A DNA stretch of 64,000 nucleotides from Streptomyces sp. NBC_01314 (GCF_041435215.1 NZ_CP108394.1:9300001-9364000), one strand, 5' to 3'. Numbered from the stretch's first letter, positions 36,116 to 44,947 are shown. Numbers and translations: made by a program. The notes: generated by a model from the sequence alone, not told the origin.

Positions 36116-37702
36116 ATGCGCGTGTTCAACCGGAACCGATACTTGCCGCCACTCGCGGTGATCGCGTCCATATCCATGGTGACCGGGTGTGGTGTGTTCT
36201 CCTCGGATGCCTCGGACGACGCTGACCCCATCGTGGTGGGGACCACCAGCACACCGAGCACCCTGGACCCGGCCGCGGCCTGGGACAGCTCCTGGGAGCT
36301 GATGCGCAACGTCTTCCAGCCCCTGCTCGGCTACGCGCCCGGCGGGTCCGAGCCCGAGCCGGACGCCGCCGAGAGCTGCGAGTTCACGGACAGCTCCAGC
36401 ACGGTGTACAGCTGCACACTCCGCGAGGGCCTGAAGTTCTCGGACGGGCACACGCTGGACGCGAAGGCTGTCAAGTACTCATTCGACCGGATCAAGAAGA
36501 TCAACGTCAACGGCGGTCCCGCGGGCCTGCTGACGACCCTGTCCCGGGTGCAGACGAAGGGCGACCGCGAGGTCGTCTTCCACCTCAGCCAGCCCGACGC
36601 GACCTTCCCGCTCGTGCTCACCACGCCCGCCATGTCGATCGTGGACCCCGAGGAGTATCCCGCGGACAAGCTCCGCGAGGGCGGGGAGATCCACGGCTCC
36701 GGCCCCTACGACCTCGCGTCCTACGACGAGGGCAAGAAGGCCGAGCTGGTCAGCAACGAGAACTACAAGGGCCTCGCGGACCGCAAGAACTCCGCCGTCA
36801 CCATCGAGTACTTCCAGCAGTCGGACGAGATGGTCAAGGCACTCAAGGACAAGGAGATCTCGGTCATCTACCGAGGTCTCGGCGCCGCGGACATCGTGGA
36901 CATCCAGGCCAACCACGACGAGGAGGGGCTCCAGATCGTGGAGAGCCCCACCACCGAGATCAGCTACCTGGTGTTCAATCCCAAGGACCCGTGGGCCAAG
37001 AACCCCGCGGTCCGCAAGGCCGTCGCCCAGATCCTCGACCGCCCGGCGCTCGCCCACAACATCTACAAGGACACCGTCGAGCCGCTGTACTCCATGATCC
37101 CCAGGGGTCTGGTGGGCCACACGACGGGCTTCTTCGACGACTACGGCGCCCCTGACGCGAGCAAGGCGAAGGCCATCCTCGCCGACGGCGGCATCACCGA
37201 AACGGTTCCTCTCACGCTCTGGTACACCACGGACCGCTACGGCTCGCAGACCAAGCCGGCCTTCGAGGAGCTGAAGCGGCAGCTGGAGGAGTCCGGTCTG
37301 TTCTCGGTCACGCTGAAGAGCCGTCCCTGGAAGACCTACTCGGAGGGCTACCAGAAGGGCGAGTACCCGGTCTTCGGGCGTGGCTGGAACCCCGACTTCA
37401 ACGACGCCGACAACTTCATCGCCCCGTTCGTGGGCGAGCAGAACGCGCTCGGCACGCCGTACAAGTCCCCCGAGATCACGGACAAGCTGCTCCCGGAGTC
37501 CCGCGCCGAGAGCGACCGCGGGGCCGTCTCCGAGGAGTTCGAGAAGGCTCAGCAGATCCTTGTGGACGACGCCCGCCTGATCCCCCTCTGGCAGGGCAAG
37601 GCGTACACGGCCGCGAACGAGGAGATCGCCGGTCTCGAGAACGTCATCGACCCCGCGACGATGATGAGCATGTGGCAGCTGTCATGGAAGACCAGCTGGT
37701 AG
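36116..37702 (+). CDS. ABC transporter substrate-binding lipoprotein, family 5 (peptide/nickel type)
   Basis: A 528-aa exported lipoprotein. The signal peptide (RNRYLPPLAVIASISMVTGC) ends at a lipobox Cys near residue 25, then an Asp/Ser-rich linker. The SBP_bac_5 domain has TLDPAAAWDSSWELMRNVFQ, LREGLKFSDGHTLDAKAVKY, LSQPDATFPLVL and HTTGFFDDYGAPD. GTG 36122 is in frame and better spaced from GAGGAG (36109-36114) than ATG 36116. No permease or ATPase gene is near, so it either works with a distant transporter or senses its ligand. Peptides or glycosides are typical ligands. Confidence 0.9.
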   Translation: MRVFNRNRYLPPLAVIASISMVTGCGVFSSDASDDADPIVVGTTSTPSTLDPAAAWDSSWELMRNVFQPLLGYAPGGSEPEPDAAESCEFTDSSSTVYSCTLREGLKFSDGHTLDAKAVKYSFDRIKKINVNGGPAGLLTTLSRVQTKGDREVVFHLSQPDATFPLVLTTPAMSIVDPEEYPADKLREGGEIHGSGPYDLASYDEGKKAELVSNENYKGLADRKNSAVTIEYFQQSDEMVKALKDKEISVIYRGLGAADIVDIQANHDEEGLQIVESPTTEISYLVFNPKDPWAKNPAVRKAVAQILDRPALAHNIYKDTVEPLYSMIPRGLVGHTTGFFDDYGAPDASKAKAILADGGITETVPLTLWYTTDRYGSQTKPAFEELKRQLEESGLFSVTLKSRPWKTYSEGYQKGEYPVFGRGWNPDFNDADNFIAPFVGEQNALGTPYKSPEITDKLLPESRAESDRGAVSEEFEKAQQILVDDARLIPLWQGKAYTAANEEIAGLENVIDPATMMSMWQLSWKTSW

Positions 37703-37863
37703 AACCCGCCCCTCGGATCGGGCCGGCTTCGGGACACGGCGCCTGATCGCGGCCCGGCACGATCCGAGAGGGACAGGCCCCTCGTCCCGGGTGCCGGACC
37801 CCGTTGTCAGTGGACGCCTGTAGGTTCTGTGCTCTGACGGCGGCCGCGCTTCGCGCGGCTGCC

Positions 37864-37888
37864 CATGGCCGCGTGTTCCGCGGCCATG
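37864..37888 (+). promoter_or_regulatory. Hairpin in the ung leader
   Basis: CATGGCCGCG and CGCGGCCATG form a 10-bp stem with a 5-base loop, 15 bases before the ung ribosome site. It may be an upstream terminator or a leader structure. Confidence 0.4.
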
Positions 37889-37916
37889 AAGTGAGCGCAC
37901 ACCGGAGGAAGTTGAC

Positions 37917-38600
37917 GTGACCGACATCGCCATGCTGCCCGAGTCCTGGCGCGGGGTCCTGGGGGACGAGCTGCAGCAGCCCTACTCCAAGGAACTCACC
38001 GAGTTCGTCGAGGAGGAGCGCGCCAAGGGTCCCGTCCACCCTCCCCGTGAGCAGGTCTTGGCCGCCCTCGACGCCACGCCGTACGAGAGCGTGAAGGTCC
38101 TCGTCCTCGGCCAGGACCCGTACCACGGCGAGGGCCAGGGCCACGGTCTGTGCTTCTCCGTGCGGCCGGGTGTGAAGACCCCGCCCTCCCTGCGGAACAT
38201 CTACAAGGAGATGCAGGCCGAGCTGGGCACCCCCATCCCGGACAACGGCTATCTGCTGCCGTGGGCCCAGCAGGGCGTGCTGCTTCTCAACGCGGTCCTC
38301 ACGGTCCGCTCCGGTGAGGCCAACTCGCACAAGGGCAAGGGCTGGGAGAAGTTCACCGACGCCGTGATCCGCGCGGTCGCCGACCGGCCCGACCCGGTGG
38401 TCTTCGTCCTGTGGGGCAACTACGCGCAGAAGAAGCTCCCGCTGATCGACGAGGAGCGCCATGTCGTGGTGAAGGGTGCGCACCCCTCGCCGCTGTCGGC
38501 GAAGAAGTTCTTCGGCTCCCGGCCGTTCACGCAGATCAACGAGGCCGTCGCCCGGCAGGGCCACGAGCCGATCGACTGGACGATCCCCAACCTCGGCTGA
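37917..38600 (+). CDS. ung: Uracil-DNA glycosylase (family 1)
   Basis: A 227-aa base-excision-repair enzyme that removes uracil from DNA. The water-activating loop GQDPYHG has D67 and H70; FSV near 79-81 stacks uracil; LLLNAVLT and LWGNYAQKK follow, and the minor-groove loop HPSPLSAKKFFGSRPF has the conserved His. Length is normal. GGAGGAA lies 7 bases before GTG 37917. Confidence 0.97.
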   Translation: MTDIAMLPESWRGVLGDELQQPYSKELTEFVEEERAKGPVHPPREQVLAALDATPYESVKVLVLGQDPYHGEGQGHGLCFSVRPGVKTPPSLRNIYKEMQAELGTPIPDNGYLLPWAQQGVLLLNAVLTVRSGEANSHKGKGWEKFTDAVIRAVADRPDPVVFVLWGNYAQKKLPLIDEERHVVVKGAHPSPLSAKKFFGSRPFTQINEAVARQGHEPIDWTIPNLG

Positions 38601-38758
38601 CGGCCGCTCGGCCCCCTCACCCGCCCGTCCTGCTGCCCGCCGTACGGTCGCCGGGGCGCCCCCGCGGCCGTACGGAGCGGCCTGACCGGGATTGCCGGTG
38701 CCTGCCGTTAGCGTCGGGGGAGACAGGCGGGACAGGGGCGACGAGTGCGGAGGACGCG

Positions 38759-39292
38759 GTGGTGGAGCGGCAGGAGCAGATGGCACCGGACGCCATGATG
38801 ACCCGGATCGGGCAGGCGGTCATGCTGCACCATGGGGGTGACCGCGAGGAGGCCCGGCACCGACTCCTGAAGCTCTGGACGGAGATCGGCGAGGACGGCA
38901 CCCCGCTCCACCGCTGCACGCTGGCGCACTACATGGCCGACACCCAGGACGATCCGGACACCGAACTGGCCTGGGACCTCCGGGCGTTGTCGGCCGCCGA
39001 CGAACTGTCCGACGGCGGGGCGCCGGGGCACCCGACGGAGCGCCACGACGATCTCGCGGTGCGCGCCTTCTACCCCTCGCTCCACCTCAACCTCGCCGCC
39101 GACTACGCCAAGCTCGGGCGCCACGACGCGGCCCGCAGCCATCTGCGGCTGGCCCGGGGCGCGCTGGCCACGCTGGGGGACGACGGGCACGGCGACGGCG
39201 TCCGCGTGGCCCTGGCGCGGCTGGAGGCCCGGCTCGACGAGGCGGGCCCCGGTGCGGGAGAGACGCCGGGGCCGCCGAGACAGCGGCCCTAG
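38759..39292 (+). CDS. Tetratricopeptide-like helical protein
   Basis: A 177-aa all-helical protein. Repeated helix pairs with TPR spacing are visible: MMTRIGQAVMLHHGGDREEARHRL (short form MLHHGGDREEARHRLL), CTLAHYMADTQDDPDTELAW and SLHLNLAADYAKLGRHDAARS. The last resembles a canonical TPR. The C-terminus is Gly/Pro-rich. GTG 38759 has GGAGG 5 bases upstream. It has no catalytic motif and is probably a protein-protein scaffold; its partner is unknown. Confidence 0.75.
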   Translation: MVERQEQMAPDAMMTRIGQAVMLHHGGDREEARHRLLKLWTEIGEDGTPLHRCTLAHYMADTQDDPDTELAWDLRALSAADELSDGGAPGHPTERHDDLAVRAFYPSLHLNLAADYAKLGRHDAARSHLRLARGALATLGDDGHGDGVRVALARLEARLDEAGPGAGETPGPPRQRP

Positions 39293-39366
39293 CGACAGTG
39301 CGGGCGCCCACGTCTGCCTGCGCGCCCGCGCCGGAGCCCTGCGTCCGCCGTGCGGCGTCGGGTGGT

Positions 39367-39873
39367 TCAACGGCCGTACACGTCCTTGCAGATGGACGCC
39401 TGTGGGGTGTCCTTGCCCCAGCCCCCGTACTTGTGGCCCAGTGCGCACACGTCGGACTTCTTGGGTGGTTCCGTCGGGATGTTCCTGGGCAGGGGCGGGA
39501 CCTCGATACGAGGCCGGGACTCGGGTGGCGGCGGTCCGTGGCGCTCGGGGGCACCCCGGCGCTCCTCCTGGGGCGGCGGTGGCACAGGTGGGGTGGGCGT
39601 GGGGGTGGTGGCGGTCGGAGCCGACACGGCGGGCTTCGGCGCGGTGGACGTGCTCGGCGTGGACTTCCGGGGCGGGCCGATCAGCTCCAGCGCCTCCCGC
39701 ACCGGGGCCTGCACGATCTGTGTCTCGGTGGTGCCGTCCGGGCGGGGTTCGGACGGCCGGGACGGGACGGGTGACGCCTGGGGCGGGGGCGGGTGTTGCG
39801 CGGTCACGCAGCCGGTGAGGGCCGAAACGGCCACGGTGACCAGGAGCGTTGCGGTGGTGGTCGGTCGATGCAC
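39367..39873 (-). CDS. Proline-rich secreted lipoprotein
   Basis: A 168-aa exported protein. The signal peptide TTTATLLVTVAVSALTGC ends in a lipobox, the central region (about 30-135) is rich in Pro, Thr and Ser, and a small conserved C-terminus (KKSDVCALGHKYGGWGKDTP, ASICKDVYG) has two cysteines that could form a disulfide. That tail looks like a wall- or partner-binding module. GTG 39873 starts at the signal peptide; an upstream start at 39936 would add 21 residues. Function unknown. Confidence 0.75.
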   Translation of the reverse strand: MHRPTTTATLLVTVAVSALTGCVTAQHPPPPQASPVPSRPSEPRPDGTTETQIVQAPVREALELIGPPRKSTPSTSTAPKPAVSAPTATTPTPTPPVPPPPQEERRGAPERHGPPPPESRPRIEVPPLPRNIPTEPPKKSDVCALGHKYGGWGKDTPQASICKDVYGR

Positions 39874-40046
39874 CCGCGCAACTCTGCTGTGTCCGGGCCG
39901 CTTTGGGGAGGGATCGGGCGGAGGATGCCCCCACACGGGTGACGCCGGGGACGGCGGGCGACGCCACGAGCCCCCGCAGGCCGCCCCTCAGCACGCGTCG
40001 GCGACGCCACGCGCTCCGCCCGACGCCTTCCGGCGCACGCGCGCCC

Positions 40047-40250
40047 AGGCCGCGTGGTCGTCCGGCCAGCTCTGGTCCACGTGCGCTAGGCCGCGTGGTT
40101 GTCCGACCGGCTCTGGTGTACGCGCGGTAGGCCCGCGTGGTCGTCCGACCGGCTCTCTGGGCCACGCACACCAGGTCGCGTGGCCGTCCGACCGGCTCCG
40201 GCGCACGTGCGCCAGGCCGCGTGCCCGTCACACCGGCTCCGGCGCGCCGT
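40047..40250. repeat. 41-bp tandem repeat array, about 5 units
   Basis: Units begin at 40047, 40088, 40129, 40173 and 40214 (lengths 41, 41, 44, 41 and a partial), consensus AGGCCGCGTGGTCGTCCGAC then CGGCTCTGGyCCACGTGCGC. Each contains GGTCG-TC-CGACC, able to form a small hairpin. The array lies between two minus-strand genes, in the promoter region of the lipoprotein gene. There are no unique spacers, so it is not CRISPR. It fills most of the gap 39874-40277. Confidence 0.9.
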
Positions 40251-40277
40251 CGTTTCACGTCGGGCGCTCGGCTCCGA

Positions 40278-40790
40278 TCAGTACCCGGTGGTTCCGTCGA
40301 TCCGCTCCCGGATCAGGTCGGCGTGCCCGTTGTGCCGGGCGTACTCCTCGATCATGTGGGTGTAGATCCAGCGCAGGCTCGGCGGCTTGCCCGCACGCCG
40401 GTGCACCGCCTTGCCGACGTCGTCCAGGGCGAAGCCCTCGGCGTTGCGCCGGGCGACCGCGATCTCCTCCTGCCAGGTGCCGAAGGCCTCCTCCCGGGTG
40501 TCCGCCTCCGTCAGGTGGAACTCCCCGTCGGGGTCCTCCTTGCTGAAGTAGATCGGCCCCGGGTCGTCGTCCACGAGCACCTTGCGGAACCAGATGCGCT
40601 CGACCTCCGCCATGTGCCGAACGAGCCCCAGCAGGGACAGTTCCGAGGGCGGTACCGGAGCGGTCCTCAGCCGGGCGTCGTCCAGGCCCTCGCACTTGAA
40701 CGCGAGCGTCTCACGGTGGTAGTCGAGCCAGCCTTCGAGCATGGTCCGTTCGCCGGCGGTGACGGAGGGTTCGGTGCGCTGGATGGTCAT
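40278..40790 (-). CDS. DinB/DUF664 family protein (mycothiol-transferase-like)
   Basis: A 170-aa four-helix protein of the DinB-2/DUF664 group: MLEGWLDYHRETLAFKCEGL, SLLGLVRHMAEVERIWFRKV with the first His, and LRWIYTHMIEEYARHNGHAD with the later His residues. The three His ligands of the YfiT/DinB metal site (H-x3-E type plus HMIEEYARHNGH) are present. Relatives conjugate mycothiol or bacillithiol to electrophiles. GAGG lies 9 bases before ATG 40790; ATG 40799 is too close to it. Confidence 0.87.
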   Translation of the reverse strand: MTIQRTEPSVTAGERTMLEGWLDYHRETLAFKCEGLDDARLRTAPVPPSELSLLGLVRHMAEVERIWFRKVLVDDDPGPIYFSKEDPDGEFHLTEADTREEAFGTWQEEIAVARRNAEGFALDDVGKAVHRRAGKPPSLRWIYTHMIEEYARHNGHADLIRERIDGTTGY

Positions 40791-40863
40791 GCCAACCATC
40801 CTCGCAGCCCCCGTATGCTGCCGACGAGGCATTTCGACAACACACCGTGGACGGGAGACCTCT

Positions 40864-41772
40864 GTGAAGGTCGGCTGCATCGGGCTCGGCGACATCGCGC
40901 GGAAGGCGTATCTGCCGGTGCTCGGCACCCAACCGGGGCTGGAACTCCATCTGCAGACACGGACGCCCGCCACGCTCACCCGCGTCGCCGACAGCCTCCA
41001 CCTCCCGCCGGGACGACGGCACGCCAGTCTCGACGCGCTGCTCGCCCAGAACCTCGACGCGGCCTTCGTGCACGCGCCCACCGGGGCTCACCCCGAGATC
41101 GTGGAGCGGCTGATCGACGCGGGCGTGCCGACGTACGTCGACAAGCCGCTCGCGTACGAACTCGCCGACTCGGAACGGCTCGTACGGCTGGCGGAGGAGC
41201 GGAACGTCGGGCTCGCCGTGGGCTTCAACCGGCGGTACGCGCCCGGGTACGCGCAGTGCGCCGACCATCCGCGTGAGCTGATCCTCATGCAGAAGAACCG
41301 CATCGGCCTGCCCGAACTGCCGCGCACGATGATCCTGGACGACTTCATCCATGTCGTGGACACCCTGCGGTTCCTGGTGCCGGGGGAGGTCGAGGACGTG
41401 ACCGTGCGCGCCCGGACCGAGGGCGGGCTGCTGCACCATGTCGTACTGCAGCTCTCCGGGACCGGGTTCACCGCGCTCGGCGTCATGAACCGGCTCAGCG
41501 GCTCGGCGGAGGAGATCCTGGAGGTCTCCGGGCAGGACACCAAGCGGCAGGTGGTGAACCTCGCCGAGGTCATCGACCACAAGGGGCAGCCGTCCGTGCG
41601 GCGGCGTGGCGACTGGGTGCCGGTGGCCCGGCAGCGGGGCATCGAGCAGGCCGTCCTCGTCTTCCTCGACGCCGTGCGCGTGGGCAAGGTGCTCAGCGCG
41701 CGGGACGCGCTCGCGACTCATGAGCTGTGCGAGCGGGTGGTGCGCGCGGTCGAGGACCGGTCCGCCGTCTGA
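40864..41772 (+). CDS. Gfo/Idh/MocA-family oxidoreductase
   Basis: A 302-aa NAD(P)-dependent dehydrogenase-like protein. The Rossmann start is VGCIGLGDIARKAYLPVL, then AAFVHAPTGAHPEIVERL and the signature VDKPLAYELADSERLV with the conserved Lys-Pro; GFNRRYAPGYAQ is typical. The second domain is short. GGGAGA precedes GTG 40864. Substrates of this family are sugars and related polyols. Its last 55 bases overlap the 3' end of the convergent lnt gene. Confidence 0.87.
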   Translation: MKVGCIGLGDIARKAYLPVLGTQPGLELHLQTRTPATLTRVADSLHLPPGRRHASLDALLAQNLDAAFVHAPTGAHPEIVERLIDAGVPTYVDKPLAYELADSERLVRLAEERNVGLAVGFNRRYAPGYAQCADHPRELILMQKNRIGLPELPRTMILDDFIHVVDTLRFLVPGEVEDVTVRARTEGGLLHHVVLQLSGTGFTALGVMNRLSGSAEEILEVSGQDTKRQVVNLAEVIDHKGQPSVRRRGDWVPVARQRGIEQAVLVFLDAVRVGKVLSARDALATHELCERVVRAVEDRSAV

Positions 41773-43292
41773 GCCGCGGGCGGCGCAGAGCCCGTCCGGC
41801 GCCTCAGCCGTACGGCCCGTACGCCCTCGAAGGCGCCCCACACGACCAGTACCAGCAGTGCCGCGTGCACCGGCCAGTCGCCGAAGCGGACGTACGGCGT
41901 CGTTCCGTTCGCCAGCGGCACGTCGTACACCGCCGTCGTGCTCTCGTCCGTGCCCAGCCAGGAGCCGACGCGCTCGCCGTCCGGACCGTACACCGCCGAG
42001 ACACCGGTGAGCGTCGCGTGGACCATCGGGCGGCCGGTCTCGGCGGCCCGCAGCGCGGCCAGTGAGGCGTGCTGCTCCGGCGCCCAGCTCTGCTGGAACG
42101 TCGAGGTCGCCGACTGCGCCAGCAGCAACTCGGCGCCGTCCCGGGCGAGATGACGACTCATGTCCGGGAACGCGGACTCGAAGCAGACCATGGGGCCGAT
42201 CCGCAGCCCCTTCCCGGAGTCGAAGACGACCTGTTCGGTGCCGCGTCGGCGGTCCTCGCCGGCCGCCTCGCCGACCGAGGTGGCCCAGCCGAGCAGGGAG
42301 CGCATCGGGATGTACTCGCCGAACGGGACGAGGCGCATCTTGTCGTACCGGTCGCCGGTGGGGCCGTCGGGGCCGACGAGAACCGAACTCTTGTAGATGC
42401 CGGGGCGGTCGGAGCGGCGGGCGTCGACGTTCACGAGGATGTTCGTGTCCGTCTCACGGGCCAGCGCGGCGATCCGGTCGGCCAGATCGGGCCGGTCGGC
42501 CAGATCGTGGCCGACGCTGCTCTCGCCCCACACGATCAGGTCCAGGTCCTGTCCCGCGAGCCGTCGGGTGAGCGCTTCCTCGCGGACGAACCGGTTGTCG
42601 GGGCCGTCGGTCACACCGGGCTGTACGACCGCGATCCGCACGTCGCCCCGGACCTCGGGCCGCGGCGACCACAGCCACACCGCCGAGGTCGCGGTGGCCG
42701 CCGCGACGAGACCGGCGAGCGCCGGCGTCCGGGACCGGTGGACCGAAACCAGCACGGTGACCGCGATGTTGACGGCCACCACCAGGAAGCTGAGCAGCCA
42801 GACCCCGCCGACCGAGGCCAGCCGCAGCGTCGGCTCCACCTGCCACTGGCTGGACCCCAGCAGGCCCCAGGGTCCGCCGAGGCCCTGCCAGGAGCGGACG
42901 AGTTCGATCGCCAGCCAGCCCGACGGCACGACCAGCAGCGTGGCGGCGACCCGTCCGGGCGAGGGGGTACCGGCCAGGAACCGGCGCACCAGCCATGCCC
43001 ATGGCGCCCACAGCGCGCCCAGCAGGCCGGCGATGAGGAAGGTGAACACATGGAGGTTCGGCAGCAGCCAGTGGTGCATGGCCAGCATGAACGCGAATCC
43101 GCCGAGCCAGCCGTCGTACGCCGCCCGGCGGCCGGTCGGGGCCGTCCGGATCAGCAGCATCCACGGCACCAGCGACGCGTACGCCCACCACCACAGTCCC
43201 GGCGCCGGGAACGCGAGCACGGGCAGGGCCCCGGCCACGACGACGGCTGACCACCGCCTCCACGGGGAGGTGATCCGGTCCGGCGTCCTCAT
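41718..43292 (-). CDS. lnt: Apolipoprotein N-acyltransferase
   Basis: A 524-aa membrane enzyme that N-acylates the lipoprotein N-terminal Cys. The first 220 residues hold about seven helices; the rest is a nitrilase-like extracytoplasmic domain with the triad Glu in LIVWGESSVG, Lys in RYDKMRLVPFGEYIP and Cys in IGPMVCFESAFPD. QQSWAPEQHASLAALRAAE is typical. GGAGG lies 6 bases before ATG 43292. From memory Streptomyces has two Lnt paralogues; the second is not in this window. Lipoproteins in this window would be substrates. Confidence 0.95.
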   Translation of the reverse strand: MRTPDRITSPWRRWSAVVVAGALPVLAFPAPGLWWWAYASLVPWMLLIRTAPTGRRAAYDGWLGGFAFMLAMHHWLLPNLHVFTFLIAGLLGALWAPWAWLVRRFLAGTPSPGRVAATLLVVPSGWLAIELVRSWQGLGGPWGLLGSSQWQVEPTLRLASVGGVWLLSFLVVAVNIAVTVLVSVHRSRTPALAGLVAAATATSAVWLWSPRPEVRGDVRIAVVQPGVTDGPDNRFVREEALTRRLAGQDLDLIVWGESSVGHDLADRPDLADRIAALARETDTNILVNVDARRSDRPGIYKSSVLVGPDGPTGDRYDKMRLVPFGEYIPMRSLLGWATSVGEAAGEDRRRGTEQVVFDSGKGLRIGPMVCFESAFPDMSRHLARDGAELLLAQSATSTFQQSWAPEQHASLAALRAAETGRPMVHATLTGVSAVYGPDGERVGSWLGTDESTTAVYDVPLANGTTPYVRFGDWPVHAALLVLVVWGAFEGVRAVRLRRRTGSAPPAAQTADRSSTARTTRSHSS

Positions 43293-43442
43293 ACAGAGCC
43301 TCCGTCCCCACTGGTACGTCCCTCCAGTGTGCGCGCCGGGGACGATCTACGACAGGGGGCGTGGGCGGGGTGGGGGTGGTGAGCGGGGCGGGGCCGGTAC
43401 CGGCGGGACAGATGGGTGGCCGGGGCGGACGGGCTGGGCCGG

Positions 43443-43484
43443 GGAGGCAGGAGAGGGCAGGAGGGGGCAGGAGGGGGCAGGAAG
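43443..43484 (+). repeat. 10-bp GGGCAGGAGG tandem repeat in a G-rich gap
   Basis: Four near-identical 10-bp units (GGGCAGGAGG) lie inside the G-rich intergenic stretch 43293-43531 between lnt and the NTF2-like gene. The surrounding 150 bases are also purine-rich with G-runs. No coding signature. Confidence 0.7.
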
Positions 43485-43531
43485 GGTGGTCGGGTCCTAC
43501 GGGTTCGGTCCGGGTCCGGGGCGGAGGGTGC

Positions 43532-44026
43532 TCAGGCCGGGGAAGGGCGCTGGGCGGAGGCGAGGTTCTCCGTGGTGCGGCGCCATTTTTCCTGGACGAT
43601 GACCTCGCGCAGGCGCCAGCCGTCGCGGGTGCGGGTCAGGGTGAAGGTGTAGCGGCCGCCGCAGACGAAGTCGGGGGCGGTGGATCCGCCGTCGTGTCCG
43701 GCGAACCGCATCGGGTTGATGTAGTCCGCCTGGACCTGGGCGGTGTCGCCGGTGTCCTGCTCCAGGTATCCGAAGCGCACCCGTCGGTTGACGATCAGGT
43801 GCTGGCGCATCGGGAAGAGTTCCATGCTCCGGGCCAGCCACCCGGCGACCTGCACGGCGTCGCCCTCGATGCCGCCGGCCGAGCGGTAGTCCGCGCGGCC
43901 CTCCGGTGCGAACAGGTCCCGGTACGCCGTCCAGTCGCCGTCGTCCACCGCCACCGCGTACTCGGTGATCAGGCCGTCGACGGCGAGCCGGTCCATCACG
44001 ATCGCGAGTTCCACGCGCTGCGTCAT
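43532..44026 (-). CDS. NTF2-like (SnoaL-type) protein
   Basis: A 164-aa single-domain alpha+beta-cone protein: LAVDGLITEYAVAVDDGDWT, YRDLFAPEGRADYRSAGG, FPMRQHLIVNRRVRFG and RYTFTLTRTRDGWRLREVIV. These fit the SnoaL-4/aromatic-dioxygenase-beta-like NTF2 fold, members of which are isomerases, dehydratases or ligand binders. ATG 44026 starts at the conserved region. No partner gene is adjacent, so the function is open. Confidence 0.85.
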   Translation of the reverse strand: MTQRVELAIVMDRLAVDGLITEYAVAVDDGDWTAYRDLFAPEGRADYRSAGGIEGDAVQVAGWLARSMELFPMRQHLIVNRRVRFGYLEQDTGDTAQVQADYINPMRFAGHDGGSTAPDFVCGGRYTFTLTRTRDGWRLREVIVQEKWRRTTENLASAQRPSPA

Positions 44027-44196
44027 CGGCTCAGTGTTGGGGCAGGAGACGCGCCACGCCAAGGGGCGTGCGAGCAGATGGGGGATATTTCAGGGATCGG
44101 GAACGGGAGGTCGAAGGGTCCGGGGCGGTGGGCCGCGGCTCCCGGCCGTGGATATTCGGTGGCCTCGGGGTGCGGCCGTGATCGAATCTGGTCCCC

Positions 44197-44814
44197 GTGA
44201 CCGAAAGTGAACGTCCCTCAGAGACCGAGCCCAAGTTCCGTGTCCGTGCCCGCCACACCGCCGACACGGTCACCGTCTATCAGGCGTACCGCCCGGAGAT
44301 CGGCGGTCAGGCCGCGCGCCACGGTCGTTTTCCGGCCGCCTGGAAGCGGGACCGGATGACCTGGATCAAGCCGTCCTTCCTGTGGATGATGTACCGCTGC
44401 GGCTGGGGTCTGAAGGAGGGGCAGGAGACGGTACTGGCCGTCGAGATCGGCCGCGACGGCTTCGAGTGGGCGCTGCGAAACTCCTGCCTCTCGCACTACG
44501 TGCCCGAGGTGCACGAGAGCCAGGCCGCCTGGCAGCGGGAGTTGAGGCAGTCGCCCGCGCGGGTGCAGTGGGACCCCGAGCGTGACCTGCGGCTCACCCC
44601 GCTGCCGTACCGCTCGCTGCAGCTCGGGTTGTCGGGGGCGGCGGCGGCCCGGTACGCGGACGAGTGGATCGTCGGCATCGAGGACGTGACGCCGCTCGCC
44701 AGGGAGGTCCATGGCCGCGTACGGGCGGGAGAGCTGGACGCGGCCACCGCGCTGCTGCCCGAGGAACGGCCGTACCCTGTCGCGGACGAGGTGCTCGCCC
44801 ATCTGCGCCGGTGA
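44197..44814 (+). CDS. DUF4291 family protein
   Basis: A 205-aa protein matching the DUF4291 pattern: VYQAYRPEIGGQAARHGRF, the hallmark MTWIKPSFLWMMYRCGWG (54-71), VLAVEIGRDGFEWALRNSCL, VQWDPERDL and LQLGLSGAAAARYADEWIV. The biochemical function is not known to me. GAATCT lies 7 bases before GTG 44197 with no ribosome site, so the mRNA may be leaderless. It stands alone between two minus-strand genes. Confidence 0.88.
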   Translation: MTESERPSETEPKFRVRARHTADTVTVYQAYRPEIGGQAARHGRFPAAWKRDRMTWIKPSFLWMMYRCGWGLKEGQETVLAVEIGRDGFEWALRNSCLSHYVPEVHESQAAWQRELRQSPARVQWDPERDLRLTPLPYRSLQLGLSGAAAARYADEWIVGIEDVTPLAREVHGRVRAGELDAATALLPEERPYPVADEVLAHLRR

Positions 44815-44847
44815 ACCCGGAACGGGGTGATCGGCGGGCGTGACAGA

Positions 44848-44895
44848 CCTGACTGGTGAGAGCACCACAGGCCTGACTGGTGAGAGCACTACAAG
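44848..44895 (+). repeat. 24-bp direct repeat, two units
   Basis: CCTGACTGGTGAGAGCAC(C/T)ACA occurs at 44848 and 44872 with a 24-base period; a third partial start is at 44896. It lies between convergent genes and in no credible reading frame. Confidence 0.75.
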
Positions 44896-44947
44896 CCTGA
44901 CAGACGGGATCGCCCGGTCAGGCCCGTCTCGGCGCTTTCGTGACCGG

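Noticed and set aside
34147..36309. 720-codon minus-strand frame across the two SDR genes
   Set aside because: Shadow of three real plus-strand genes; no family motif and no ribosome site.
40047..40250. CRISPR array
   Set aside because: Repeats are contiguous with no unique spacers and no cas genes are nearby.
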